In this document: in pieces, positions 37,810 to 49,141 of the stretch | Layout of the letters: each line of letters begins with the position of its first letter | Numbering within the stretch: position 1 is the stretch's first letter | Source: Acetobacter senegalensis | GTDB lineage: Bacteria; Pseudomonadota; Alphaproteobacteria; Acetobacterales; Acetobacteraceae | Length of the DNA stretch: 60,636 nt | Assembly (NCBI RefSeq): GCF_001580995.1 | Contig: NZ_LHZU01000126.1 | Span: 1-60,636, forward strand | Direction of reading: 5' to 3' | Translations under genes and position numbers: made by a program | Notes under the pieces: generated by a model | The model's database searches: none | Told to the model about the DNA's origin: nothing | What the model saw: only the letters and a program-made list of their open reading frames with translations

Positions 37810-39060
37810 ATGGTTGCCTCCACCGCATCCGCTGTTCATGACACCGCGCCCGCAGGCCAGACGCTGCCGGATGTTGATGTCTGTATTGTCGGCGCAGGGC
37901 CTGTTGGGGCAACCTTGGCGTGCCGGCTTGCAAAGGAAGGGATCAGGGTCGCCATTATTGACCGCGCCGACCTGCCGCCCATGGAGCATCCTGATTTTGA
38001 TGGCCGGGCCTACGCCATTGCAGCCGGCCCCAAGAAGCTGCTGGAAGAAGCCGGTGTGTGGGAGGTTCTGCCGCTGGAGTCCTGCCCCATTGAGGATATT
38101 CTGGTAACGGATGGGCGGCCGGGCGAACCAGCGTCCTCCCTGTTTCTGGAATTCACGCGGGACGATGCCTCCCAGCCGTTTGGCTGGATGGTGGAGGCAC
38201 GGGCGCTCCGTGTGGCTCTGAATGAAACCTTGCACACTCAGCCTAACCTGACGGTTCTGGCCCCGGCAGAGGCGACTGTGGAACGGCAGGCCGATGGCGC
38301 GACGGTGCGGTTGCACGATGGCCGGACTTTCCGCGCTTCTGTTGTCGTCGCGGCGGATGGCCGGAAAAGCCGCCTGCGTTCGCAAGCTGGTATTCCATTG
38401 ACCAAACTGTCCTACGGGCAGACGGCCATTGTCTGCGCCATTGCGCATGAATTCCCGCATGATAACGGCGCGTTGGAACATTTTCTGCCCGCAGGCCCCT
38501 TTGCCCAACTGCCCATGACCGGAACAGAGAGCCACCCCTATCTGTCCGCTATTGTGTGGAGTGATAAGGATGGCGTAGCCGAACGGTTTGCCGCTCTGCC
38601 GGATGAGGTGTTTGCCCGCGAAATCGAACGCCGTATGGGGAATACCCGGCTGGGTAAGGTGACGCCGGTGGGGCGGCGCTGGACCTATCCGCTTTCTGCT
38701 CAATATGCGCAGCGTTACACGGATACGCGTCTGCTGCTGGTTGGGGATGCCGCCCATGGCATTCACCCTATTGCGGGGCAGGGGCTTAATCTGGGGTTTC
38801 GGGATATTATCGCCCTGAGTGACATTATGATTACTGCGCACGCAAAGGGCGAGGATCTGGGTGGCCCAGCATTGCTGGCCCGGTATCAGGCGCGCTGCCG
38901 TCCGGCCAATATGCTGATGCTTGCGGCAACCGATACACTTGATAGACTGTTCAGCAACAACAATCCCGTTATTCGTCTGGCGCGTGATCTGGGTATTGCA
39001 GGCGTCAACCGGTTTCCCAAGCTGCGCAAGGCCTTTGTGCGTCACGCCATGGGGATTTGA
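37810..39060 (+). CDS. UbiH/UbiF/VisC/COQ6-family FAD monooxygenase
   Basis: A 416-residue flavoprotein hydroxylase of the ubiquinone pathway family. The N-terminus carries CIVGAGPVGATLACRLAKEG for FAD binding, the DG motif is in VVAADGRKSRLRSQAGIP, and the C-terminal FAD-ribityl motif is VGDAAHGIHPIAGQGLNLG. It most likely hydroxylates a position on the ubiquinone ring (aerobic). Which step cannot be read from the sequence. The gene is followed 29 bases later by cysE. Confidence 0.88.
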   Translation: MVASTASAVHDTAPAGQTLPDVDVCIVGAGPVGATLACRLAKEGIRVAIIDRADLPPMEHPDFDGRAYAIAAGPKKLLEEAGVWEVLPLESCPIEDILVTDGRPGEPASSLFLEFTRDDASQPFGWMVEARALRVALNETLHTQPNLTVLAPAEATVERQADGATVRLHDGRTFRASVVVAADGRKSRLRSQAGIPLTKLSYGQTAIVCAIAHEFPHDNGALEHFLPAGPFAQLPMTGTESHPYLSAIVWSDKDGVAERFAALPDEVFAREIERRMGNTRLGKVTPVGRRWTYPLSAQYAQRYTDTRLLLVGDAAHGIHPIAGQGLNLGFRDIIALSDIMITAHAKGEDLGGPALLARYQARCRPANMLMLAATDTLDRLFSNNNPVIRLARDLGIAGVNRFPKLRKAFVRHAMGI

Positions 39061-39089
39061 TCGTTTCTCATTCTGGAGAGAACTCACCG

Positions 39090-39944
39090 ATGAACAAGGT
39101 GCATTCCAATTCTGTTCTATCCAGTCATTTTGATGAGGCCAGCGTGGCGTGCGGCCCTCAACTGGAAGTCCTGTGGCAACAGATGATCGCCCAGGCCTGC
39201 GTCTGCAATGACCCTCTGGTGCGCGGCCTTCTGGCCACCGGGATACGCAGCCACTCCGATTTTGCCTCCGCACTGGCAGCCCTGTTGGGGCGCAAGCTGG
39301 GGGATCGCTCCGTTGCGGCAGATGCGCTCTCTGAACTGGTGATGGAAGGGTTTGAAGCGCAGCCCGAAATTGTCTGCGCTTCTGCCGCTGATATGGTGGC
39401 CATTCGGGAGCGCGACCCTGCCTGCCCGGATTACGTGACGCCGTTTTTGTTCTTCAAGGGCTTTCATGCCGTGCAGAGCTATCGTGTGGCGCACTGGCTC
39501 TGGCATGAAGGCAGGCGGCATCTGGCTTTGCATCTGCAAAGCCGCGCGTCCGAACTGTTTGGTGTTGATATTCACCCGGCTGCCCGTCTTGGCAGGCGCA
39601 TCCTGTTTGACCACGGGACCGGTATTGTGGTGGGGGAAACCTGCATTATTGAGGATGATGTCTCCCTGTTGCAGGAAGTGACGCTCGGCGGCACCGGAAA
39701 ACATAGCGGAGACCGTCACCCCAAGGTACGGCGCGGGGTGCTGATCGGGGCTGGCGCTAAAGTGCTGGGCAATATCGAAGTTGGCGAAGGCGCAAAAATA
39801 GGGGCGGGCTCCATTGTTCTGGAATCCGTACCGCCCTTCACCACAGTGGTTGGCAACCCGGCCCGCAAAGTGGGAACCCGTCATTCCGGCATGCCCGCTT
39901 TCACCATGGACCAGATGCTACCGCCGATTGATTATATTATCTGA
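39090..39944 (+). CDS. cysE: Serine O-acetyltransferase
   Basis: A 284-residue hexapeptide-repeat enzyme that makes O-acetylserine for cysteine synthesis. The left-handed beta-helix is visible from GVDIHPAARLGRRILFDHG to NIEVGEGAKIGAGSIVL, with the catalytic His in DHGTGIVVGE and the acceptor region LGGTGKHSGDRHPKV. Start at the ATG at 39090, which has GGAGAGA upstream; an in-frame ATG at 39057 lacks one. It follows the UbiH-type gene on the same strand. Confidence 0.93.
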   Translation: MNKVHSNSVLSSHFDEASVACGPQLEVLWQQMIAQACVCNDPLVRGLLATGIRSHSDFASALAALLGRKLGDRSVAADALSELVMEGFEAQPEIVCASAADMVAIRERDPACPDYVTPFLFFKGFHAVQSYRVAHWLWHEGRRHLALHLQSRASELFGVDIHPAARLGRRILFDHGTGIVVGETCIIEDDVSLLQEVTLGGTGKHSGDRHPKVRRGVLIGAGAKVLGNIEVGEGAKIGAGSIVLESVPPFTTVVGNPARKVGTRHSGMPAFTMDQMLPPIDYII

Positions 39945-40028
39945 GCGGTTTGCGACGCTAAGGCACCCCGCAATTTGCACGCCTAACGGAAAGTAGCGAG
40001 TGGAAGCAGAGTGTGTTTTTCACACGCA

Positions 40029-40060
40029 CCCTGTTCGCCACGCCGAACACGGGCTTTCTC
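40029..40060 (+). terminator. Possible terminator after cysE
   Basis: CCC-TGTTCG pairs with CGAACA-c-GGG (one bulged base) around CCACGC, followed by CTTTCTC. It is 85 bases past the cysE stop codon. Confidence 0.5.
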
Positions 40061-40240
40061 ATCCTGATGGGACAAAGGAATGAGAGACGTTTCTCTCACC
40101 AGCGTGGGTAAACGTTCGCCCTAAAGGCTTCTTGTTTGTTGTCCCCGGTCCTTCTTTCGCCTGATCCTGATGCTCTTCAAAAACCCGTTCTAGCCCCAAA
40201 AATCCTTTGCATTGCTTGGGACTGGACCTTTTGAATAGCC

Positions 40241-40290
40241 TCCCAGCCTCCCAGCCTCCCAGCCTCCCAGCCTCCCAGCCTCCCAGCCTC
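40241..40290. repeat. Octamer tandem repeat (TCCCAGCC)6
   Basis: Six exact TCCCAGCC units and a partial seventh follow one another without interruption between the convergent cysE and ade genes. Each unit is 8 bp, so slippage would not preserve a frame, but the array is outside coding sequence. Confidence 0.95.
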
Positions 40291-40388
40291 TGGTCTGGGG
40301 AGGTGCAATCACTTTCTAAAGCTCTTTAAAAAAGCAAGTGAGAGGGGCGGTGACGGGAGGCTATGGCCTTCTTGGGACGTGAGAGGGT

Positions 40389-42092
40389 TCAGGAGAGCAC
40401 TTCCATTCTGTTCACATCGACCATCCCGAAATCCGTGATTTTCAGGTGCGGAATAACGGGCAGCGGTAGGAAGGCCAGTTGCAGGAAGGGTTCTTCCAGC
40501 GTGCAGCCGAGGGTGCGGGCAGCGGCGCGGAGCGTGATAAGCTGGTCACGTACGGTCTCGAACGGTGCATCGCTCATCAGGCCAGCCACGGGCAGGGGCA
40601 TATCCGCCAGAACCTTGCCGTGCTGCACAACAACAAAGCCTCCGCCCAGCTTTTCCAGATGGTTCACAGCCTCTGCCATGTCAGCCGGGTCCATACCCAC
40701 TACGCAGATATTGTGACTGTCATGCCCCACGGAGGAGGCAATGGCCCCATTGGTCAGACCAAAGCCCTTCACAAAGCCCCGACCTATGTTGTCGTTATGG
40801 CCGTGGCGCGCCACCACACATACAGCGGCGATATCCTGCGTGACATCTGGCAGCACCACGCCCTCTGCAGTAGGCAGATCGGCCTTGAGGAAAGGTGTTA
40901 TGATCTGGCCCGGTATCAGGCCAATAACGGGGCGTTCTGTCCCATCACCATGCACAAGCAAATCAACGGCAGCCACGGGGGCAGGGAGTTGCACGCTGCC
41001 AATACCTGTTGCGGGGAGGATATCCCGTGTTTCAAACAGGGCATCATTTACCAGCCGGCCCGCGCTGATCACGTCTGAAACGCGACATTCGCGTAGGTCA
41101 TCCAGCAGGACAATATCCGCGCGGCGGCCGGGGGCGATCAGCCCTCTGTCCCGCAGGCCAAAAGCCTGTGCCGCGCTGAGTGTGGCACAGCGATAGGCGG
41201 CCAGAGGCTCCACGCCCAGAGAGATAGCAAGCCGGATGAGGTAATCCAGATGGCCTTCATGGGCGATTTCAAGCGGGTTACGGTCATCCGTGCAGAAAGC
41301 GAAGAACTGTGCCGTCTGTGGCGTGAGCAAAGGCACGAGGGCCCTGAGATCCTTGCAGACGGAGCCCTCGCGGATCAGCACCATCATGCCTTTGCGGATT
41401 TTCTCCAAGGCTTCTTCGGCTGTGGTGGCTTCATGATCGGTGGTGATGCCAGCCGCCAGATAGCCATTCAGCTTGCGGCCACGCATAAGGGGCGCATGTC
41501 CATCAATGTGGCAGCCTTCAAAGGCTTCCAGCTTTTCTATGCACTCCGGGTCACAGTTCAGAACCCCCGGAATGTTCATGAATTCCGCCAGGCCGATCAC
41601 CTTGGGGTGTGTGCGGTAAGGGGCAAGGTCTACGGCCCGAAGGCATGCGCCGGAGGTTTCCAGCGCCGTAGAAGGCACACAACTGGAGAGATTGACCCGT
41701 AGATCCATGATGGTGCGGGTCGCGGCCTCCGTGAAGTAGTCCAGCGCTGCCTGCCCCAGAACGTTCGCCATTTCGTGCGGGTCGCAAATGGCGGTGGTTA
41801 CACCATGGGGCAGAACGCAGCGGTCAAATTCAAAAGGCGTGATCAGCGAGGATTCAACATGCAGGTGCGTATCAATAAAGCCCGGCACGGCAATGCGGTT
41901 CTGGCCTTCAATAACGCGCTTACCCTCGTACGTGTCCAGCGTGCCGACAATTCTGTCCCCACACAGGGCGATATCCGTGGGAATAAGCTCTCCGGTTACC
42001 AGATCAAACAGCCGGACATTCTTGATGACCGTATCCGCTATTTCAGTTCCGCAACCTTGTGCAATGCGGTTGGAAAGTGTGCTGCCTGTCAT
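40389..42092 (-). CDS. ade: Adenine deaminase
   Basis: A 567-residue amidohydrolase that converts adenine to hypoxanthine in purine salvage. It shows the metal-binding HLHVESSL after PGFIDT, the region [15 protein letters not shown] with metal-binding His, and ITTDHEATT. The C-terminal half has [18 protein letters not shown], typical of the Ade family. The ATG at 42092 is preferred; a TTG 18 codons upstream is also in frame. Confidence 0.92.
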   Translation of the reverse strand: MTGSTLSNRIAQGCGTEIADTVIKNVRLFDLVTGELIPTDIALCGDRIVGTLDTYEGKRVIEGQNRIAVPGFIDTHLHVESSLITPFEFDRCVLPHGVTTAICDPHEMANVLGQAALDYFTEAATRTIMDLRVNLSSCVPSTALETSGACLRAVDLAPYRTHPKVIGLAEFMNIPGVLNCDPECIEKLEAFEGCHIDGHAPLMRGRKLNGYLAAGITTDHEATTAEEALEKIRKGMMVLIREGSVCKDLRALVPLLTPQTAQFFAFCTDDRNPLEIAHEGHLDYLIRLAISLGVEPLAAYRCATLSAAQAFGLRDRGLIAPGRRADIVLLDDLRECRVSDVISAGRLVNDALFETRDILPATGIGSVQLPAPVAAVDLLVHGDGTERPVIGLIPGQIITPFLKADLPTAEGVVLPDVTQDIAAVCVVARHGHNDNIGRGFVKGFGLTNGAIASSVGHDSHNICVVGMDPADMAEAVNHLEKLGGGFVVVQHGKVLADMPLPVAGLMSDAPFETVRDQLITLRAAARTLGCTLEEPFLQLAFLPLPVIPHLKITDFGMVDVNRMEVLS

Positions 42093-42209
42093 GCCTGTTT
42101 CATTTCCCCCGTAAAGCAGGAGGCTGGCTGAGGCCTCAGTCTCCAAAAATCCTCATCAGCCCCGATCCGTTATTGTTCCTGATCCGGGAGGGGAAGGCAA
42201 ATGCTGTTT

Positions 42210-42255
42210 CTTTAAAAGAAAAAGGCGAGGGCAACCAAAGTTGCCACTCGCCTTT
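42210..42255 (-). terminator. Terminator after groEL
   Basis: On the minus strand GGCGAG-T-GGCAAC pairs with GTTGCC-C-TCGCC around TTTG, followed by TTTTTC and more T. It is about 68 bases past the groEL stop codon. Confidence 0.92.
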
Positions 42256-42320
42256 CAGGCTTTCCGCCCGTTTCGGAACGCAGCCGGAGCCGCCGTCCGA
42301 AACGGTAAGGAAAAAGGACC

Positions 42321-44003
<1,683 letters not shown>

Positions 44004-44015
44004 TCAGGGCGTCAC

Positions 44016-44309
44016 TCAGGCGGAAATAATGCCCAGAATGTCGCTTTCTTTCATGATCAGCAGCTCTTCACCGTCGATCTTCACTTCTGTGCCGGACCAT
44101 TTGCCGAACAGGATCTTGTCGCCAGCCTTGACATCAAGCGCTACGATCTGTCCCTGCTCATTGCGGGCACCCGGACCAACTGCGACCACTTTGCCTTCCA
44201 TCGGCTTTTCTTTGGCCGTGTCAGGGATAATAATGCCGCCAACTGTCTTCTCTTCGCTTTCGAGACGACGGACGACTACTCGGTCGTGTAAAGGACGAAA
44301 CTTCGTCAT
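44016..44309 (-). CDS. groES: 10-kDa co-chaperonin GroES
   Basis: A 97-residue co-chaperonin that caps GroEL. The start is [17 protein letters not shown] at 44309 with TGGAGC upstream. The mobile loop region is [19 protein letters not shown] longer in-frame reading to 44369 adds residues not found in the family. It is the first gene of groESL. Confidence 0.97.
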   Translation of the reverse strand: MTKFRPLHDRVVVRRLESEEKTVGGIIIPDTAKEKPMEGKVVAVGPGARNEQGQIVALDVKAGDKILFGKWSGTEVKIDGEELLIMKESDILGIISA

Positions 44310-44404
44310 TATGGATCGCTCCACATTCATTTTTGCTGCGGTGGCGCCCTTGTCTGGAAGCGACACCACCTGCTTTTACCGCGCGTAACGAACGCCGCGT
44401 TGCG

Positions 44405-44431
44405 TTAGCACTCCCACCCCGGGAGTGCCAG
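44405..44431 (-). promoter_or_regulatory. CIRCE operator (HrcA site) upstream of groES
   Basis: TTAGCACTC at 44405-44413 and GAGTGCCAG at 44423-44431 are separated by nine bases, matching the consensus TTAGCACTC-N9-GAGTGCTAA with two mismatches in one arm. The HrcA repressor is expected to bind it and derepress at heat shock. Confidence 0.93.
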
Positions 44432-44436
44432 AACAG

Positions 44437-44465
44437 GAGATAGGTTTGTCCTCCCCGAGAGTCAA
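44437..44465 (-). promoter_or_regulatory. Vegetative-type promoter of groESL
   Basis: Read on the minus strand, TTGACT (44465-44460) and TATCTC (44442-44437) are separated by exactly 17 bases. The -10 box lies six bases upstream of the CIRCE element, so transcription should start within or at the edge of the operator. I saw no sigma-32-like pattern there. Confidence 0.72.
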
Positions 44466-44521
44466 GAAATGTGGAAAACTTTCTTCCAGTTTTAACACTT
44501 CACGCAAAAGGAGTCGCCGCC

Positions 44522-45208
44522 ATGGGGCATGCAATCACACTACAGGCTGAGGACGGACATAGCTTTTCAGCCTATGAGGCAGGCGGAGCGGATCTGCCCT
44601 ATGCGCTTGTTGTGGTGCAGGAAATTTTCGGCGTGAACGATCATATCCGCCATGTGTGTGATGATTTTGCGGCTCGCGGTTTTCATGTGATTTCGCCCGC
44701 TCTGTTTGACCGCGCCCAGCCGGGGACGGAACTGGGGTATGACAAGGCAGGAATTGATCAGGGCCTGGCTCTTCGTGCCCAGATCCCCCCGGAAAAAACC
44801 TTGTTGGATCTGCGGGCAAGTGCGGCGGCACTGGCGCATAAACGTGGCAGCGGGCGCAGCAAACCGGGCATTATTGGCTATTGTTGGGGCGGCACGCTGG
44901 CATGGCAGGCCGCAACCCATACGCATGATTTTGCAGCCGCTGTCTGTTGGTATGGTGGTGGTATTGCCGCCAGCCGCAACGAGACTCCGCATTGCCCGGT
45001 GGAAATGCATTTTGGCGGGCAGGATAGCAGTATTCCTCACATGGATGTGACCGCCATCAGGGAGGCGCAGCCGGGAATTGAAATTTTCGTGTATGACGAG
45101 GCAGGGCATGGCTTTGGCTGCGCGGAACGCTCGTCTTTCAACGCGGAGGCCTACCTTCTGGCGCAGCAGCGCAGTGTGGCGTTTCTGGAAGCGCATCTGA
45201 AGGGCTGA
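44522..45208 (+). CDS. Dienelactone hydrolase family protein
   Basis: A 228-residue alpha/beta hydrolase of the dienelactone hydrolase group. The nucleophile elbow GYCWGGTLAWQAA contains a Cys as in bona fide dienelactone hydrolases, and the acid and His lie in FGGQDSSIPHMD and DEAGHGFGC. The natural substrate is unknown. The ATG at 44522 has AAGGAG upstream; an earlier ATG at 44471 lacks it. Divergent from groESL. Confidence 0.88.
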   Translation: MGHAITLQAEDGHSFSAYEAGGADLPYALVVVQEIFGVNDHIRHVCDDFAARGFHVISPALFDRAQPGTELGYDKAGIDQGLALRAQIPPEKTLLDLRASAAALAHKRGSGRSKPGIIGYCWGGTLAWQAATHTHDFAAAVCWYGGGIAASRNETPHCPVEMHFGGQDSSIPHMDVTAIREAQPGIEIFVYDEAGHGFGCAERSSFNAEAYLLAQQRSVAFLEAHLKG

Positions 45209-45336
45209 AACTGCCGGAATCGCGCACAGGCGGGGTATTTTGATTGACATTCCCGCCGCTTCATGAGCGGATAGAGGGGTCCTGTAGCCGGCATATGGTT
45301 GCCCGGCAGGAGACTATCAGGGAAAGTTACCCGCCT

Positions 45337-45540
45337 ATGCCGACCGGTACAGTAAAATGGTTCAATGCCACCAAAGGCTTTGGCTTCATCGCTCCTGATG
45401 ATGGAGGCAAAGACGTTTTTGTTCACATCACCGCTGTTCAGGCTGCTGGCCTGCGTGGTCTGAATGAGAATGAGAAGATTTCTTATGAACTCGTGACAGA
45501 GCGCGGCAAAGTGGCTGCTACAGAGCTCAAGCCTCTCTAA
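45337..45540 (+). CDS. Cold shock protein
   Basis: A 67-residue CspA-like single-strand nucleic acid binding protein. It shows [19 protein letters not shown] (RNP1) and DVFVHITAV (RNP2). It should act as an RNA chaperone in the cytoplasm. The ATG at 45337 has GGGAAAG upstream. The 128-base leader before it may be structured, as in other csp genes, but I cannot define elements in it. Confidence 0.93.
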   Translation: MPTGTVKWFNATKGFGFIAPDDGGKDVFVHITAVQAAGLRGLNENEKISYELVTERGKVAATELKPL

Positions 45541-45950
45541 GGCTGCCTGCGGGGCGAGGGCGTTTACGCAACCTGCTCCGCACTCTCTGCAGAGACTGTC
45601 TGTTGGTTTCGCTAAAGCCGTGCCAACTGACACCTGTGGCACGATCTGGCAAGAAAACGCTACGCCGTTATTCTTGGTGGTTCCTGTTTGTCTCTGCGAC
45701 AAATTTTGATTATTCCAAAAAGTATTTGAAAAGCCTGTCAGCTTTGCGTGGCAGTTTTTCTGCGTTGGATGACGTTGGTGTTTTTAAGCCAATATCCTTG
45801 CGCTGAGCTTTTCTATTCTGCTTTCAGCACAGGTGGAAACGCATGCTGTTTCCGATTACTGAGGGTTTAGACGCAGCCTTTTGACTTCAGCATGCAAAGC
45901 CGCCTCGTAAGGCATGTTGTCACGCCCCGAGCGCGATGAGCCATCGCCGT
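45541..45950. other. Intergenic region with one small inverted repeat
   Basis: A 410-base gap between csp and the convergent dinG-like gene. CGTGCCA and TGGCACG pair at about 45618-45642 around eleven bases, but no T-run follows. A 67-codon open frame at 45603-45806 has no convincing binding site or family. Otherwise nothing recognised. Confidence 0.4.
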
Positions 45951-48900
45951 TCAGTTTTGAGGCGTGCGTGGCAGAAAGCTTTCAATTTCCCGTGCTGTGT
46001 CCGCCAGCCCCATCCGTCGTACTTCGGCCCCCGGTGGGAAGGCTGAGAGCAGGCGCGAAGGCGTTCTGCGATCCAAAAGCACAAAAACACCCCGATCTGA
46101 CTGGCTGCGGATGAGTCGCCCAAACGCCTGACGCAGCCTGAGCCGGGCAATCCGGTCATCGTATCCGGTTGTATCGCCGCCAGAGAGATGAATGCGCCGT
46201 TCACGGTGCAGAATATCAGGCCGGGGCCACGGAACGCGCTCAAAAACCACCAGTCGCAGGGCATTTCCCGGCACATCCACACCATCACGCATGGCATCCG
46301 TACCTAGCAGGCAGGCATGTTCTTCCGTGCGGAAAATATCCACCAGCGTTGCGTTATCCATTGCATCGACATGCTGCGCATAAAGAGGCAGGCCGCTTTC
46401 CTCCAGCGCAGGCGCAATGCGGGAGTGAACGCCTCGCAGGCGTGATATGGCGGTAAACAGCCCGAGCCCTCCGCCGCCAGAGGCTTGAAACAGGGTGCGA
46501 TAGGCGGCTGCCAGATCGGCAATACTTCCATGGTCTATGTCATTGACAATAAACGTGCGCGTCTGCCGGGCGTAATCGAAAGGACTACTCAGGCTGGCCC
46601 GAATGGCGGGGGCCGGAAAGTGGTTTGCTCCGGTTCGGGCTTCAGCCGCTTCCCACGCACGTTCCGATTCTTCCGAGTAAAGGTCTTCCGTCTGTCCCTC
46701 TTCTGTCGGGGGTTTGCGCGGGGTGTCTGACTGATCGCGCAGGGTCGCGGACGTAATCAGCATGCCCTGTGCAGGCATGGCCATAACCGCAGCAAAAGGC
46801 ACGGTGGGGTCCAGCCAGTGGCGGTGCAGGCCTACATCCTGCTCGCCCATGCGTTGTTTTTCCCGACGATCCAGCCGGATGAAATGAATGTGGGTCGGGG
46901 TGGCATCTGCTGGCGGTGGGTGATCCAGCGCGTCCAGCATGGCGATCCAGGCGTCCAGCCGGGTAATGGCCCGGCGGCGCAAGGCGCGCACCATAGCCTC
47001 AATTCGCCCTCGGGTGACGCTGTCCAGACTTTCTGCTTCATCTTGCAAACGGGCGTGCAGGCGTTCCGCCAGTGTGCGGAGCGGTTCCGCCAGCCGCCCC
47101 AATGCCCGCGCCAGCGCCTGCCCGGCCTGTGCAAGGTCGGGCAATAAAGGGTGCAGGTCACATTCCAGCGCGCCGTAGGCATGGTCTGCACGGCCGCGTT
47201 CCTGACTGCGCGCCAGAACCTGTTGGCGCAGCAGTTTGAGAAACATCTCGGTCGGGTTCTCAAGCACGGGCTCAACGGCATTATGCACCATGGGGAAAAG
47301 ACCATCTTCTCCCTGTGCAGGCACGTCTTCGGCGGGATGAGGCGGTGGTTCGTTCTCACCGTCTGTTCCGGCCAGCCGCGTGGACCAGCCGGGGGCGGGC
47401 AAGGCGTGGGCCGCCATCAGGGCAGCGTCCAGCGGTGTTTCCAACTTGGGCAGGCCGACGACCAGATCATCCAGCCGCCGCTTGAGGCCGCGCGCGCGGG
47501 AACGGCGGCCTTCCGCGCCCAACAGCCAGCGCCGCAGTTCCGCAGCTTCCAGCCCCGAGAGTTCGGCGGAAAAGGCACCGTCTGCCGCATCCGCCAGATG
47601 ATGGCCTTCATCAAAAACATAGCGGGAAGGCGTGCTGTCTTCTTCACCTTCTTCCGAATCATCCGCCATGGCGTTTTCAGAATAGGCCGCCTGCGCCATT
47701 ACCAGCGCATGATTGGCAATGACCAGATCTGCCTCCCGCGCCCGGCGGATGGTATGTTCAACAAAGCAGCGCTGATAATGTGGGCAGGCACCGTGAATAC
47801 ATTCACCGCGCCTGTCCGCAACGCCGGTAATGTTGCCGTGGCCAAACAGATCTCCAAACCAGCCGGGCAGGTCTCCGCCTGTCAGATCACCATCAGCGGT
47901 GGCGCGGGCCCAGCGGGCGAGCATCGCCAGCGCAATGGTCACGCCTGCGGGGCGGGAGGCCGCACTGTTGACGGCTTCTTCCATGTTTAGCAGGCAGAGG
48001 TAATTCTCGCGCCCTTTGCGCAGCACCACATGCCGGCGGCGTGTGGCGTCATCCGGAAACAGGCGGTGTGTTTCCTGCTCAATCTGGCGTTGCAGGTGGC
48101 GCGTGTAGGTGCTGATCCACACGCTGCCGCCATTGCGTTCTGCCCACACGCTGGCGGGTGCGATATACCCCAGCGTCTTGCCCGTTCCCGTTCCGGCTTC
48201 CGCTAGCACCACGGCGGGATTGCCGCGCATGGTGCGAGGTTCGAACGCAGCGGTGGAGACACTGGCAAAATCTGCCTGTCCTGCGCGGCTTTCAGCCCCT
48301 TCGCCCAGCAGCATGGTCAGGCGGGCGCGGGCTTCGGCAGACGTGATGGGATGAGACGCTGGAGGCGGGCGCGGGGCAACATCCTCCCATTTGGGCAGCA
48401 CGCGCCACACGCGCAGGGCATCCCCCGGCTGCATGGCGGCTTCTGGCAACTGTCCGCGCGGTCCCAGTTTTTCGTGCAGGCCGAGGGTTTCCGCGACAGT
48501 TCCCGCCCAGGGCCAGCCCGCTTGCCCCAGCCGGACGGTCAGCGCGGCCAGAAACTCTGCTTCGGGGCCACTTTTGAGGCGCGCGAGTTCCGCCAGCATC
48601 AGGGAGGTCAGAAGAGGGAGTAGATCTGCTTCCGCCTGCCCAATTCGTTCCTCTTCTACCCCAAGGGCGAGAGCCAACCCACGCGGTGTTGGGGCGACGG
48701 AACGGGCCGGATAGACAAAGGCGAACAGTTCCAGCAGGTCCAGCCACGGGCAGGGTTGGCCCGGTGCATGCAGGCCCAGTTTGCGGGCAAAGGCAGGCGC
48801 ATGCACCACCAGCGGGCAGGGCATGGTTTGCAGCCGCTCGCGTATTTCCGTGATGGAAAGGGTGAGAAATTCCCCGTCCTCCGTCAGCACGGAAATGCCG

Positions 48901-48956
48901 CGATGATGCGCTGTGAGCGCGGGCGCATCATGCGCAGAGGGAAAGGATGACTGCAT
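45951..48956 (-). CDS. DinG-like XPD/Rad3-type iron-sulfur DNA helicase
   Basis: A 1,001-residue superfamily 2 helicase of the DinG/XPD type. Walker A is EAGTGTGKTLGYIAP near residue 260; the iron-sulfur Cys residues lie in ENYLCLLN and CIHGACPHYQRC; the Walker B box is FDEGHHLADAA. The C-terminal motif VFERVPWPRPD and DRRTPSRLLSAFP also fit. It unwinds 5'-3' and could resolve R-loops or forked DNA. It has a long N-terminal extension (about 220 residues) not found in E. coli DinG, which is usual for alphaproteobacteria. Confidence 0.9.
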   Translation of the reverse strand: MQSSFPSAHDAPALTAHHRGISVLTEDGEFLTLSITEIRERLQTMPCPLVVHAPAFARKLGLHAPGQPCPWLDLLELFAFVYPARSVAPTPRGLALALGVEEERIGQAEADLLPLLTSLMLAELARLKSGPEAEFLAALTVRLGQAGWPWAGTVAETLGLHEKLGPRGQLPEAAMQPGDALRVWRVLPKWEDVAPRPPPASHPITSAEARARLTMLLGEGAESRAGQADFASVSTAAFEPRTMRGNPAVVLAEAGTGTGKTLGYIAPASVWAERNGGSVWISTYTRHLQRQIEQETHRLFPDDATRRRHVVLRKGRENYLCLLNMEEAVNSAASRPAGVTIALAMLARWARATADGDLTGGDLPGWFGDLFGHGNITGVADRRGECIHGACPHYQRCFVEHTIRRAREADLVIANHALVMAQAAYSENAMADDSEEGEEDSTPSRYVFDEGHHLADAADGAFSAELSGLEAAELRRWLLGAEGRRSRARGLKRRLDDLVVGLPKLETPLDAALMAAHALPAPGWSTRLAGTDGENEPPPHPAEDVPAQGEDGLFPMVHNAVEPVLENPTEMFLKLLRQQVLARSQERGRADHAYGALECDLHPLLPDLAQAGQALARALGRLAEPLRTLAERLHARLQDEAESLDSVTRGRIEAMVRALRRRAITRLDAWIAMLDALDHPPPADATPTHIHFIRLDRREKQRMGEQDVGLHRHWLDPTVPFAAVMAMPAQGMLITSATLRDQSDTPRKPPTEEGQTEDLYSEESERAWEAAEARTGANHFPAPAIRASLSSPFDYARQTRTFIVNDIDHGSIADLAAAYRTLFQASGGGGLGLFTAISRLRGVHSRIAPALEESGLPLYAQHVDAMDNATLVDIFRTEEHACLLGTDAMRDGVDVPGNALRLVVFERVPWPRPDILHRERRIHLSGGDTTGYDDRIARLRLRQAFGRLIRSQSDRGVFVLLDRRTPSRLLSAFPPGAEVRRMGLADTAREIESFLPRTPQN

Positions 48957-49141
48957 GGAAGCCTTACTCTACGCAAGTTGGGGCGTACGAACCAGAGGCT
49001 ATTCCATATGGTGAAAGCCTGATGCCCACAGTGCGCTGTTTCTGAAGCGGGCCTGATACCGTATGATCATCCCAGTATTTTGTGCGGGAAGGGATGGATA
49101 TCGCCTGCCTGCTTTTGCTCTCAGTGGAAAAGGACAGACAC

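Larger units (their letters stand above)
39945..40388. other. Intergenic region with a hairpin and an octamer tandem repeat
   Basis: A 444-base gap between the cysE and ade stop codons, so the genes converge here. It holds a terminator-like hairpin at 40029-40060 and the (TCCCAGCC)n array at 40241-40290. No convincing gene is present. Confidence 0.5.

Noticed and set aside
37756..39273. Long leftward open frame opposite the UbiH-type gene and the start of cysE
   Set aside because: Both sense genes are well-supported families; the antisense translation has no family features.
45603..45806. 67-codon rightward open frame after csp
   Set aside because: No binding site, no family-like sequence and unusual codon use; likely chance.
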